DNA of 64,000 nucleotides from contig JASXTE010000016.1 of the NCBI GenBank assembly GCA_030280995.1, forward strand, positions 14,399,001 through 14,463,000. The letters are read 5' to 3'. The stretch comes from Hemileia vastatrix (Eukaryota > Basidiomycota > Pucciniomycetes > Pucciniales > Zaghouaniaceae). Position numbers and translations under genes: made by a program. The notes below the pieces were generated by a model. The model was given only the letters and a program-made list of their open reading frames with translations, did not search any database and was not told the DNA's origin. This document shows positions 52,932 through 64,000 of the stretch, one piece after another; the stretch's first letter is position 1, and each line of letters opens with the position of its first letter.

Positions 52932-54473
52932 CTATGATTTTCTCTTTTTATACTTTTTTAGTAGAGTAGGAAGATTAGATATCTCCTTCCCAGGTATCCA
53001 AGAATCATATTCAGATGATTTATTCTTAAATCTCAATAAGTATTCTGTACCTTTTTCAGCAGTGACTATTCTGTCATTCAGAATTTTTTCAATTTCTGCT
53101 GTTTCAGTGATTTCATTTGGGGTTTTCTTTGGTCTTCCCCTCCTTTTTGGAAATAAATCACTATTGGATGTGTAAGGTTTCAGAAGAGATATTGGAAAAA
53201 CAGGATGTTTTCTGTCATATGGAGAATACAAAATAACCTCAACTGCATTGTCTCAAATCATTCTTCTGACAACAAATGGACCAACAAATGGGTCTTTTAA
53301 TTTGTTATTTCCTTGTAAATTGAAGTGGACTGTAGAAATCAACACTTCATCACCCTTTTTAAAAGTGTATTCTTTATGGGATTTGTCCCATCTCTTCTTC
53401 TCATATTCAAATGATTTTTCAATACATTTTTGAGCATGATTTCTGCAAAGTTGTTGCATTTGAAGAAAAGATTTTACACCAGGATGTATATCCAATTTAG
53501 GTATTTTGTTATTGAGAATTTGGGCAGGAGTATTTGGAACATATCCAAGCCAGAGCTCAAAAGGATTTCTTTGAGTAACAGAATGAACAGTGCTGTTATA
53601 GGCAAATTCTAACCCAGGAAGTAAGGTAACACAATCATGAGTTAATCTGTCATTATCTTTATACTCAAGGTTAAAGGCACAGTACCTTCTTATCATGTCC
53701 TCTAGAGTCTGAATCATTCTTTCAGCTAATCCATCAGTATGAGGGTTATGGGCAGTAGATAGTTTCAGATCACAACCACAAACATCCATCAGAGACATCC
53801 AAAATTCAGAAGTAAATTTAGGGTCTCTGTCAGAGATTATGGCTTTAGGAAAACCAGCAGTATTAAACATATTAGACCACCATAAAAAAGATAATTCTTT
53901 AGTGGAAACATCCTTGTGAGTAGGGATAAATTTACACATTTTAGTGAATCTGTCCACAATAACCCAACAAGAGTTATAACTGTCTTTTCCAGAAATAGGT
54001 AATCCTGTTACAAAATCCATGTTTATTATCTGCCATGGTGCATCAGGAGGTTCAATATGTTGCATTAATACAGCTCTTTTACCAGTCAATATTTTTGATT
54101 TTTGGAAAGAATCACAAGACTCAACATATAATTTTGTGTCTTCAGACATATTAAACCACCAAGCAGTGTTTTTAATTCTGATCATTGTTTTTTCAAGATC
54201 AAAATGTCCAGCTAATATTTCATCATGTCAAATTTTCAAGATGATATCCATCATAGAAGGAGGAATCACAATAACATTACTCAACTTTCTTCTATAATAT
54301 AGATATCCATCAATTGAAAATTTAACTTTTTCCAAAGCTTTTTGGTACTTTGGTGGAAGGGTTTTACTTAATGCTTGTATTGAAGCATTCTTTGGATCAT
54401 TTAATATGGTGCATAACTTTTTTAAGTCAGTTTCCGTATCATATGAATCCAGAATAAGCTTTAATAGCTCTTC
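52932..54473 (-). pseudogene. Integrase with AT-hook and chromodomain (element D)
   Basis: HHCC part (ESCDSFQKSK, with one cysteine lost), DDE core with NMDFVTGLP, SDRDPKF and GLAERMIQ, GPF segment, RRGRPKKTP and chromodomain as in C. Stops include TGA at about 53253 (GGA in C). In this copy the region around FAYNSTVHSVTQRNPFELWL is intact, where C is frameshifted, so the two copies complement each other as evidence for the family sequence. Confidence 0.85.
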
Positions 54474-57400
54474 CTACATATCAATCACATATATACCATG
54501 AATATGAATAATTTCATCTTCAGGATCATAAGCAGGATTAGAGTCATCATTTGGTAAAGGTAACCTTGATAACATATCCACATTTGAGTGAACAATACCA
54601 GCCCTATGAATAATTGTCATTCTCTTTCTGTATTCTTGAACAGCTAACTGCCATCTGAAATTATGTCTGTTAGGTGTTTTCAAGTTTAAAATGGATTTAA
54701 CTGCACTGAAGTCAGTGACAAGTTCAAATTTCTGGTCATCTAGGTAATAATGTAGCTTTTCTAGAGCCCACACTACAGCTAAACATTCCAATTGAGTAGC
54801 ACCATATTTCAATTCACTATTTCTAAAGGTTCTTGAAATATAACAAATTACTACTTCTGATACTTTATCATTCATCACTTGTTTTTGATGGAGGGAGGCA
54901 CCCAGACCAATAAAACTGGCATCATTATATAAAACAAATGGTTGATTAAAGTCAGGTAAAGCAAGAATAGGTGCTGACATCCAACAGTGTTTCATAGTGT
55001 CAAAGGCTCTTTGTCTTTCACTATTCCATACAAAAGCAACATCCTTTCTAGTTAATTGGGTAAGGGGTAAAGCTATGACTTGGTAATTTTTAATATACTG
55101 TCTATAGTATCCACACATTCCTAAAAAACTCTTTAGCTCTCTAACTGTATTAGGAGCCTTCACCTTTTGTATGGCTGCCACTTTGTTATGGTCAACACAT
55201 ATCTGTAAGCCTGAAACAACATGACCAAGAACTTTTAAAGAATGGAAACCAAATTTACATTTCTTCAAAGCAAGTGTCATATTTATCTCATCCATTTTTT
55301 GGAACACTTTACACAGGTAGTTGAGATGGTCCTCAACTGTTTTTGAGAATATAATGATATCATCAATATAAACCATCAGCCATCATTCAATTATCTCCTG
55401 ATGGAATGTGTTATCCATGACTTTTTAAAAAACTGAAGGGGCATTTTTAGGGCCAAATAGAATCCTAACATACTTATAAATACCCATATGAGTGGCAATC
55501 ATCAGAAAGTTCTGAGAATTTTTCTCAACAGGTACCTGGTGATATCCTTTATTACCATCCAAACAGCTGATATATTTAGCACCCTGTAAGGTAGCATGTA
55601 TAGAGCTGATTCTAGGCAAAGGATAGATATCATCAACAGTATAATATTTAGTGCTCTATAATCACCACATAAACTGGCTTTATCTTTCTCATAAGAAATT
55701 AGTACAGGTTAGATAACACAATATTTAGGTGTTTCAACTACCTTTTCAATAATATTCATTTTTAAAAGGGTAGAGATATTGTCTTCAATATCTTTTCTCT
55801 TTGTGGGAGAAGGAGGATAGGGCTTTTTCTTTAAACTAGGTAGTAAATCAGTTAATGGACAAGACAATGAGAGTTTCATTTCTTCTTTAACTAATCCCAG
55901 TTCATGTGACCCATGAGCAAAGGTCATAGGAAAAGATTTTATCAAGTTAATGATGGAATCTTTATCCTCACCAGAAAGTTGCTTTCCAAAAGAGGCATTG
56001 TCAATTTCAGACATAAGGGCATGCATTTCTTTTGTAGATCTTCCTTTATAGTGAACCACAGAATTACATGTGTTCAATTCTGGTTTTAATAATTTTTTGG
56101 GGGAGGAAAACTTAAATTTTCTCTTCCCATTTATCCCCATTGTGAAGCATTGGTTTGAAGGATCTAATTTTATGCCATATTTGGTTAAAATGTCATTTCC
56201 TATGATAAACCAACTGCTTAAATTATCATTTTTCATGACTAAAAAATCACAAATAGCTCTTACAAAACCATGTTTATATTTAAAAAACACTGTGGCTTTG
56301 TATTTACCAATGTGGGACAAAACAGAGCCATAACCTCTCCAATTTTCAGAAATAATAGGCATCAGTTTTGCTTTATACACCACACAATATGGGGGGCGGA
56401 CTTGCTAGTGAGTCCGCAACCTTGGACCCAAACTCACAACAGATTGAACACACATTGAGCTATTGATAAAGGAACCATAAAATCAGGAATGAACACCACT
56501 CAGCAGAACAGTTTTAGGTGGGTGTTCAAGTAGAGTTCAGTTTGGGTTCAGTATGAGTTCAGTCTGAGTTCCATCTGAGTTCCATCTCAGTTCAGGTTGA
56601 GGACTTGCTAGCAAGTCCACCCCCTATATTGCGTAGTGATAGTCTTGATCCACTGAAGAAAGTGCTTTTTCAGATACTACACTTCCTCCAGCTCCAGAAT
56701 CCAGAATCACTTCCATGCTGGTTCCATTGATCAAGACTGGTACTTTGAGAGGGGCAATTACAATTGAGCTATCCTCAATGTTCCTTATGATCTCAGCATC
56801 TTCAACTGTAGATAAATCATTATTATCAATATAAATAGTATTTAAATAATGAATATCTTCTTGCAGCATTAAGATTTCTTGTTGAGATTCATATGAAATA
56901 TTGCTGGCACAATCACTTGAAGTATCATCCAGTTCTATTGTGTCATCAGCCTTCTCCTCAGTTTTTTCAACAAGATTTATCCTCTTGTCACAAACATGGC
57001 CTTTATTCCAAGGCTTGTTGCACTTGAAGCAAGTGTTTGTTGCATATTTTTTGGTGCAACAAGGGCAGAAGGTTTACCAACCTTTTCCAGAGGTTTCTGT
57101 TGGTAAGTGGAGGGTTTCTCCAAAGGGGCACTAGGAATGAATCTTCTGGCATCATACTTGTTGTTTAGAAGGATCTCATTGCAAGTATTAATGAAAGAAG
57201 AAGGTTCTCTGGAGAACTCAGTCCTAGCCACTATCAAGTCTCTCAGAGACATTGGTAATTGATAAAGGATCCTGTCCTTCCATAACTCAAACTCCATATT
57301 TGGGTCCATTGCCCTCAAGATTTTTACAAGTTTCATTAAGAACTCAATAGGTTTATCAGTGGAAGAGCTATATCTAGTTTCCTCATACTGCCTTTGTTGA

Positions 57401-58443
57401 GCCATTCTGAACTTGGAGCCACCAAATTGTGCTTTAATCAATTTTTTCCAATCTTCCCATGAGTAGTCATTCCTGTCCAGGAGAGCAGATTCATACCACA
57501 TTAGGGCAACATTGGTAAACAAAGAAATTAACTTAGACACAATTTCTTCATCTGGGAGTTTGTAAGAATTTTTTAAGTTATCAATTCTGCAAATAAATTT
57601 CTGCCAATCAGAAGAAGAATCACCATCAAATGTTGGGTACTGGTCAAGGTTTGGCCAATTTTTTTGATTTGAAGGATTCTCTTTAGTACCAGATTATTTC
57701 TGAGTAAGGAGAAGCTTTAACTTCTCTAATTGTGCAGTAATCTCATTGTTTGATCCCTCTGTTGAAGATCCTGGTGCATCATCAATTTTTGATGGAAACT
57801 CAGGGGTATCAACATGTATTTCTGGAACTAATTTTCCTTTAGATGAACTAGCCACAGGTAACCTTGGAGCATCCTGTACTATATGTTCCTTTAAATAAAT
57901 CTCAGAATATTTTTGATCATTAAACAATGAGTTCAATTTTTCTTCAATGGTTGTTAGTCTGGTTTTCACTCTTGGAAGACTAGATAAACTCTCATTGATT
58001 GTTGCAAAAGATAACTGATTTTTATTTTGAAAAGATGAATAATGGTCATTCAATCTTTTCAGATTCATCTTATCTATCTCCAGCTCCTGGCAACAGGCAG
58101 ATACAGTATCTTGCAGTTTAGACAAATCATTTTTGATATTTTACCATAAAGCAACTTTCTTTTCATGGGTTGCCTTGTAATGAAACAAATTATCAGAAAC
58201 TCTCTGTAGTTCACTCCTTAATGCTTGATAAACCTGTTCAGTTAACAAACTATTATATTTATGAGTCAATTGCATGTTGTTTATTGTATGATTTTGTTTA
58301 GCAATAATATCCCTCAAATATTCATCATTAATGTTAGCTACATCTGGAGTGTTTCTCAATAAGGAAACAGAGTAACTTTCCAGATTCTCATAAAACTCAG
58401 GTTCAAGTGTTTCATCAATAATAGCCATATCAGGATTTATCAT
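54474..58443 (-). pseudogene. Gag-protease-RT-RNase H (element D, fragmented, MITE inside)
   Basis: Equivalent to 11610-15350 of C. Pieces: 58443-58141 and 58125-57694 (Gag N-terminus), 57540-56977 (Gag core), 56869-56641 (protease, LDSGAGGSVVSEKAL), then a 261-bp MITE, then 56377-55709 (protease C-terminus to RT start), 55619-55425 and 55376-54474 (RT with YIDDII, RNase H with NDASFIGLG). Nonsense codons and indels separate the pieces. The MITE cuts between DQDY and KAKLMPII. Confidence 0.88.
56378..56638. mobile_element. CACTA-like MITE (copy 2) inside pol of element D
   Basis: 261 bp, beginning CACCACACAATATGGGGGGC and ending CCCCCTATATTGCGTAGTG, flanked by the 3-bp duplication ATA (56375-56377 and 56639-56641). 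The subterminal palindrome GGACTTGCTAGCAAGTCC is intact at the right and has one change at the left. Internal TGAGTTCCATCTGAGTTCCA repeats match the right part of copy 1, so it looks like a deletion derivative of it. The empty site is visible in element C (GACTATAAATC). Confidence 0.88.
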
Positions 58444-58497
58444 TGAAGTAGCAATTAGAAATAAAGGATTAGATACATTTGAAATTTTAGAAATTTG

Positions 58498-59223
58498 TCA
58501 ACTGTTCTCAGCCTCTACAGGTCTCACAGTCTCATCTCCTCTTCCAGAATTACATGAAGGAACTGAATTAGTTACAAGAAATGGTACTTGAGAATGAATT
58601 GAGGGGCTTACCAAGGTTTGTTGGGCAAGATAATATTGTTTTTTCTTCTTCTTCCTCCTTGATAGGGGTGAGGAGGTGTGGGGTTGACTTGGCTGGGTCT
58701 TGATGGACCTGCTTGGGGCAATTGAGTCTGTTGATTTCAAGACAGGTAATTCCACTGAGTGTTCAGCCAATTTCACTGCCACTTGGATACTTTCACTTTC
58801 TCTGGCTGCTGGGGAGCCAATTGATGAAGATCCCTGGGGGGAGGAGGTCTCCTCTTCTCTTGAAGAAAAGCATCTATCTTTCTTACCTTTTCCTCTAGAG
58901 CATCTACTCTTGACCTCAATCTCAAGTTTTCTGTCCTTAATTCTTTTATGTGTGTTGAAAGGTTCTTTACTTGTTGAGGTAGTGGCATCTTTTTTATTTT
59001 GAAGCCTTTTGGAAGTTCTTCTGGGGGGTTTATTACAGGTTTCTGTTCCTGAGTTGTTTCTACCAGAATTTCCACTTCCTCCATCTCTACATCCTGATTG
59101 GGGAAATGATTGACTAATTTGAGATAATTTTCTAGTTAAATGAGAACTCACAGAAGTAGCCTCATCATAATCAATTAAATCCAATTCCTCTTCACGTGCA
59201 GAAGAGACACCTTGATCAGTCAT
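58498..59223 (-). pseudogene. Coiled-coil ORF1 of element D
   Basis: Matches 10838-11492 of C. The unspliced frame is open for 241 residues. A 58-nt intron (59094-59151, GTGAGT...ATCAG) joins the acidic start to the coiled-coil frame (IKELRTENLRLRSRVDALEE), which here ends early at 58773 through TGG to TGA. Conservation of intron length and both splice sites supports real splicing. Confidence 0.6.
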
Positions 59224-59318
59224 TTCTAAATTTTACTGAAATGAGGGAGGGAGACAAAAGATGAATTAGTTTGTATTTTTACTTTTATTTAAAAGAAAAA
59301 TAATAAAATAAAATTCTT

Positions 59319-59590
59319 CAGGATAAAATCAACTAAAATAATGATCAATTTATTAATTCAAAATAATTTAAAACCAGGATATAATAATCAACTGAAGAAT
59401 TAAATTTAAATTTTTTATTAACAATTTTATGATAATTATTATCAGGATCTTAAATAAACTGAAAATTAAATAATTAACAGGACTTAATTTCTACTGAAAT
59501 ATTAAATAAGAATTTAAAAATTTTATTGTCAGGACAATTTGTCAACTGGAACAAATAAAATTTTAATTTATCAGGACAAAAGTCAACTGA
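59319..59590 (-). repeat. Leader hairpin array of element D
   Basis: Read on the minus strand, six to seven units of CAGTTGAC-N4/5-GTCCTG precede ORF1, with variants such as GAT...ATC that keep pairing. Spacing and flanks differ from C but the motif is retained, which supports function. A few units (CAGTAGAAATTAAGTCCTG) have lost the inner pairs. Confidence 0.7.
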
Positions 59591-59891
59591 AAAATTATAA
59601 TGAATAATTTTTTTTAAAAAAAATATAATTTATTACTTCTAGGACTAAGAACACAATTGCTCTATCTTTGTCAACTAGGAAAAATAAAATAAATAATAAA
59701 AAAAAATCAATTCCAGGTTACTAGACACCTCCCCCTGTTAAATGAGCAAATTAATGCCACTTACAGAGTGCTGAGTAAAAAGGAAATACGTAGAGAGTGA
59801 AGAGTGCAAAGTGACCCACAAATAGTAATTTTAATAATTACCTCAAAATATATGACTTTAGTCAATATATGAACCTAAGTTTTGGAGCATG

Positions 59892-59915
59892 GTTCGATTC
59901 CCGTTCGCAGCAAAA
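59892..59915 (-). other. tRNA 3'-end complement in the leader of element D
   Basis: Minus strand GCTGCGAACGGGAATCGAAC, identical to 9904-9923 in element C in an otherwise divergent neighbourhood. Confidence 0.5.
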
Positions 59916-60053
59916 TTTTTAGTCATGTGATATATGACGTTTGTCGTTTTTGTCGTTCACTTGTCATTATAGATACCTCGAATGTTGATGGTCTCCACGT
60001 TTTCTGGCCTCAAGTAATCAATGCACCATCTACGATTCGGAAAGGCCTCCAAT

Positions 60054-60860
60054 TGTTGGGTGGTCTTTCAAGTCTAGAAGATTTCTCAAGGAGTTCCAAG
60101 GACGGCAACAGTGGATTTCAAAGGAGTCAAACTTGGTACGTATTTCTCTTATCTTTTTAAAGACTTTTACTCAAATAATATAAAGAGTTAAAGGGATAAT
60201 CTCTATTTTATTTAAAAAGTTTAGAATTACGGTTTTAATGTAAATACTAAAATAATAATAAATAGTTTTGTATGTAGTTATAATAAAATAATTAAGTAAG
60301 TAAGGAATGTCCTGAAAAGCACAAAAGTGAGGGCCTTTTATAGGCAAACATGAGGGAAATAAAGACACGTAATTTACACCATCTACTGTAAGAATGTGAG
60401 TAAGAAGATGACTAAAAGGAGTATATATATGACATAAGAAAAATAAATTAATTGGTACGTCAACAAGGGCATCAATTTTATTGGTAATAAAGTATGAGTT
60501 CCCTTGGACTGTCACAATTAATTACAACACATTTAAGTTAATTATATTGATTTCACAAAATTCCAGATCTCTCAATGAAGTAATATAATAATTTTAAGGT
60601 TTTTTATTATAATTTTATTATTAATTTTTATTCCCAATAAACTGTACTATTGAGCACAGTGTTAGGGAGTAAAAATGTATGGGACACTTACTTAAATTAA
60701 TTATTTACACTACTTAATATAATTAGCTTAGTTGGTTGTAAGTAATATATAAGTAAATGTTAAATAATTAAATATTAATAAGTATTTTAAAAAAGGTGTG
60801 GCTTTACCTCAGTAAAATAATTAATTATTTTACCAGGTAAGTCTAGTAGCCTGGCTGACA
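60054..60860 (-). repeat. 5' LTR of element D (intact)
   Basis: 807 bp, TGTCAGCCAGGCTACTAG...CCCAACA on the minus strand. TATA box TATAAAAGG at 60334-60342 (minus). It is the uninterrupted reference for the split LTR at the other end. Confidence 0.9.
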
Positions 60861-61840
60861 GGTATGGCAGATATGGGCCCCCTAGTTTTGGAGCATTGGA
60901 CATGAATGGTGAGCCAATGCCTATGGATGTTCATTCTGACTCTGAGGAGGATGTACCTTTGGATTAATTGCCAAAGCCTGCTGGAGTTAGAGTTTCTGGT
61001 GAGGGATCTGGTTTGATTCCTGTTGATGGTTCTGGTCCTCAAAAATCTTCTAGGACCAAGGTAGTGAAGCAGAAATCTCACTTTGAGAGGCCAGCGGTTT
61101 CTGGCCAAGTTAATGTTGTGGACTCTGTCATAGAAATGATAATTCAGGGTCAGTTTTCCCTTACTTATGGGGAGTTGTATGCTATCAGTCCTGGGTTTGC
61201 TGATGGGCCAAAAAAATTGTTGACCAGGAGAAGGGTTTCTTCTGGGGAGGTAGAATACATTTGTGATTCTGCTTAAAAATTTGGAGAGGGGTTGGAAACT
61301 CATTTTTCTGCACCTCTGAGTTATGTCAATTTCACCCTGAATGTAAGGGAGGTTAGGGCATTGGTGGATTCTGTTTCTCAGATTAACCTGATTTCTTTAT
61401 TTGAGGCTACTCATTTGGGCCTCCCCATCAAGACAGGAATTGGTAGAAATTTAAGAGGTATTGGTGGCCATGTCACTGAATTTATTGGAACAGCTGAGTT
61501 TGTGAAACTGGATAATGGTGGAGCCTCAGGGAAGATTCATTTTTAAATTTCCAAAGGCACTGTAAAAGCTGTTTTGGATGGGCCATTCTTGATAGATTTT
61601 CAAGCAAGAATTGGTTATCAGTTTGATGTGGGAATCAGTTTGGAGTTGACTGATGAAGATGAAAGGAGACTTCACATGAGGTTATCATCTCCTGGAAAGG
61701 ATCATTGGGATAGCAGGCCTGGTTTTTCTTCAATTTGAAAGTGCATGGATTGTTGTAGGAGAAGAAGAGAAGTAGGTTCCGCCTCTGGTTTTTTGGAGTG
61801 TGTTTCAGGCTCTAGTGAGAGTCTGTATTTTTTAGAATGA
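60861..61840 (+). pseudogene. Gag end and protease of element E (right of D)
   Basis: It resumes with GGTATGGCAGATATGGGCCCCC, including the conserved GGGCCCC heptamer (60875-60881) and the ATGA overlap near 60902. The protease frame has stops at about 60964, 61274 and 61544, and the catalytic triad reads DSV instead of DSG. It ends TTAGAATGATGAGG, where stop TGA and start ATG overlap. Confidence 0.75.
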
Positions 61841-64000
61841 TGAGGGCTGATTTGCCAAGTGCTATAACCTCTCCCCAATATGAGGAAATCCCACGTTGTA
61901 GTAGGTCAGCTCCCTTGGAGATATACCAAGTGGATTTTCAACTTTCTTTTTTTAAAGTTTCTCTTCCCTGCAAGTATTCTTCAAGTTTTTTATCAAGTAT
62001 CTGTTCTCTCTTAAAATTTTCAATTATCTTTAATTCAAGCTCAAAAAAGAAGATTGGTTATATATCTTTGTTGAAAGATATGCGGGAAAGCTGTGGAGTG
62101 GTGAGATTGGTGCCTAAAAGAATGTCCTCCTAATTGTGCACCATTAGGGTTTCTTCTACACCTTTCAAAAACATTACCTTGGCCACGTCTGTGAGCATTG
62201 GGGAAACCCCTAGTTATTTTTGTAGGATAGAAGAAAACTCAAGAAAAGAAAAGAAAAATTATACAATAACTGAAGAAAATCAAAAACAAAATCTGAAGAT
62301 AATCAAGAAAGAAGAAAAGAATTATTTTTGTGAAGATCATCAAGATCAAATTTTGGGCCTCCAGCATGAGTTTGAATTGCACAAATTTCAAAGAAAGAAG
62401 ATCAGAAAGATAAATTTTTGGGCTTCCAGCATGAGGATAAACTGCAAAAATTCAGAAGATGTGATTCAGAAGATAAATCAAGATTTGAAGATTTAGAAGA
62501 TGGAAGTGAGGATGAAGATGTGGAATTGCAGAAAAGTTTTGGAGTGGTGAGATTGGGGTCTAAAATTAAGTCCTCCTAATTGTGCACCACTAGGGTTTCT
62601 TCTACACCTTTCAAAAACATTACCTTGGCCACACATGTGAGCAATAGGGAAACCGTTGGCTTTTGTTTCAGGTCTGGTGGTGAAGACGTCCTGAAGATCC
62701 CTAAAGTTGAAGGTGGAGTTGCAAAGTATAAGAAGGTAGCACAGAAGATTAGGCCTTTCAATGAGCCTATGCCTGTAGGTTTGAATCATCCTTTGAAGAG
62801 ACCTCCTTTGTCAAGAGATCCGTACTCTACTCCTCTGGTGAAGAATTTTCCTTATTTTGTCAAAACTTCTAGGGTGACGGTTGTAAGATTGAAATTTGTT
62901 AATTTTGGTCCTGATGGATGGTTGTCTGATAAGGAAATGAAGTTGTTGTTGCACGTTATTGTGCACAGGGAGAAAGCAGTGGTATTTCTTGAAGAGGAAA
63001 GGGGTGTGTTGAAACACTCTTATAGGGAACCTTACTTGATTCCTGTGGTTTGTCACGAAACTTGGCAATCAAACCTATTCAAATTACAGCTGCTATTAGG
63101 GATGATTTTGTATAGATTGTTAGGGAAAGAGTCAGGACTCGTTTATACAAACAATCAACATATAGTTACTCAAGTCCGGTGTCCCATGTAAAGAATCAGA
63201 ATGGGAAGCTGAGGATGGTGCATTATCTTAGAGCATTGAATAGAGTCACTATCAAGGATGCTGCAATGCGGCCAAGTGTGGAGGAATTTGTGGAAGCTTT
63301 TGATGGGAGGGTGTGTTATGGTTTTGGCAATATTATGGGTATTTATGATGAAAGGGAACTTCACACTGATTCAAAGCCACTTACGCCATTTGAGACTCCT
63401 CTGGGGAGATTTTAGCTCACTAGGTTTCCTCAAGGAGCAACTAATTCAGTAGAAGTACATCAATCTCATATGGTCTGGATTTTATAGGATGAGGTCCCTA
63501 CTCATGCTGGTAATTTTATTGATGATGGAGGAATCAAAGGATCCTCCACTGATTATGGGAATGAGGTGCTGAAGGAGAACCCAGGTATAAGGAGATTTGT
63601 TTGATAATATGCAATTACTCTAGAGAGAGTATTGTTTAGGATTGAAGAGGCTGGTTTGACCATTTCTGGGTCGAAGTTTTGTTGTTGTGTCCCTGCTCTG
63701 GAAATTCTGGGTCATGTTTTATGTAAGGAGGGAAGGATTATGGAAAAGAAGAAGGTTAATAAAATTCAGTCATGGACAAGGCCTAAAAATACTACTGAAA
63801 TGAGGAGAGTTTTGGGGGTTTGTGTGTATGTCAGAATTTTTATTAAAGATTTTTCTTTGTTGTCTTCAACCTTAAGGAGGTTGACCAGGAAAGATGTAGA
63901 GTGAAAATGGTCTGAAGAGTGTGAAGAGGCTTTTCAGAAGTTGAAAAAGGTGGTAGGTGAAGATATTATTCTTCACAAGTTGGATTATGGTGTTGGTGCT
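61837..64000 (+). pseudogene. RT of element E (runs off the window)
   Basis: Starts at ATG 61837. The N-terminal region matches A/B (SAPLEIYQVDFQLS, VSSTPFKNITLATS), with a single-copy GLQHEFELHKF instead of the expanded repeat. RT motifs survive in pieces: VHYLRALNRV, LTPFETPLGRF, NFIDDGGIKG, LVLCKEGRIMEKK-like. Stops and indels occur at about 63113, 63413, 63486 and 63603. The window ends near the RNase H start. Confidence 0.8.

Larger units (their letters stand above)
39062..60860 (-). mobile_element. Element D: second chromovirus copy, inserted in E and itself split by B
   Basis: A minus-strand copy of the C family. Upstream LTR is 60054-60860. The downstream LTR is split into 52406-52899 and 39062-39374 by element B. 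Target duplication GGTAT is perfect. Its leader, ORF1 and gag-pol match C in order. Coding is broken by many stops and indels plus a MITE (56378-56638). It is therefore older than C by appearance, yet younger than E. Confidence 0.9.
35142..64000 (+). mobile_element. Element E: old A/B-family Gypsy element, nested and truncated by the window
   Basis: A plus-strand element with a 5' LTR (TGTGGTCTTCC...TCTACA), a Lys-type PBS, Gag, protease and RT. It is interrupted at 39061/60861 by element D, with perfect 5-bp duplication GGTAT (39057-39061 and 60861-60865). Its sequence differs from A and B far more than they differ from each other and has many stops, so it is the oldest layer. It also contains a 1320-bp tandem duplication. 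The RT runs to the window edge; the 3' end is not visible. Confidence 0.88.

Overview
This is a gene-poor, strongly AT-rich stretch of a eukaryotic nuclear genome, built almost entirely of nested LTR retrotransposons. A basidiomycete fungus, possibly rust-like, fits best. The evidence is the reverse transcriptase type of elements A, B and E (catalytic core FIDDGGIKGP and conserved LTTFETPLG), which I associate with basidiomycete Ty3/Gypsy elements; spliceosomal introns of 50-80 nt with GTAAGT/GTGAGT donors; and cysteine clusters of the fungal Zn2Cys6 kind. The taxon is inference, not proof.

Layout. 1-7838: degenerate DNA with small palindromic repeats, a possible decayed exon, a transposase-like fragment, a CACTA-type non-autonomous transposon (5199-6085) and an LTR fragment. 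7839-17691: element C, a chromovirus-type Ty3/Gypsy on the plus strand with 5-bp target duplication AAAAC; its 5' LTR carries a nested solo LTR (8274-9410, duplication TTCTT). 18223-18466 and 31580-33495: two halves of a decayed Rad5/Rad16-like SNF2 helicase gene, split by element A (18467-31579, minus strand). 33651-34796: an unidentified minus-strand pseudogene. 35142-64000: element E, an old divergent relative of A, running off the right edge. Inside E's gag-pol sits element D (39062-60860, minus strand, same family as C, duplication GGTAT). Inside D's 3' LTR sits element B (39375-52405, plus strand, sister copy of A). Inside D's pol sits a second CACTA-type MITE (56378-56638). The insertion order E, then D, then B and the MITE is read directly from the boundaries.

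Genes. Elements A and B are about 13 kb. They have 1.09-kb LTRs, a Lys1,2-type primer binding site, Gag with a CCHC knuckle, protease, RT-RNase H, integrase and a GPY/F-like tail. Between pol and the 3' LTR they also carry two genes on the opposite strand. Each has an intron and a pair of cysteine triplets that look like a Zn2Cys6 cluster with its halves in reversed order. An array of small hairpins separates these two genes. Elements C and D carry a spliced coiled-coil ORF upstream of gag, a leader array of bulged hairpins with compensatory changes, and an integrase ending in an AT-hook and a chromodomain.

All copies are damaged. Element C has the longest open frame (1246 residues, Gag to RNase H) but a broken integrase. 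No intact host gene was found.
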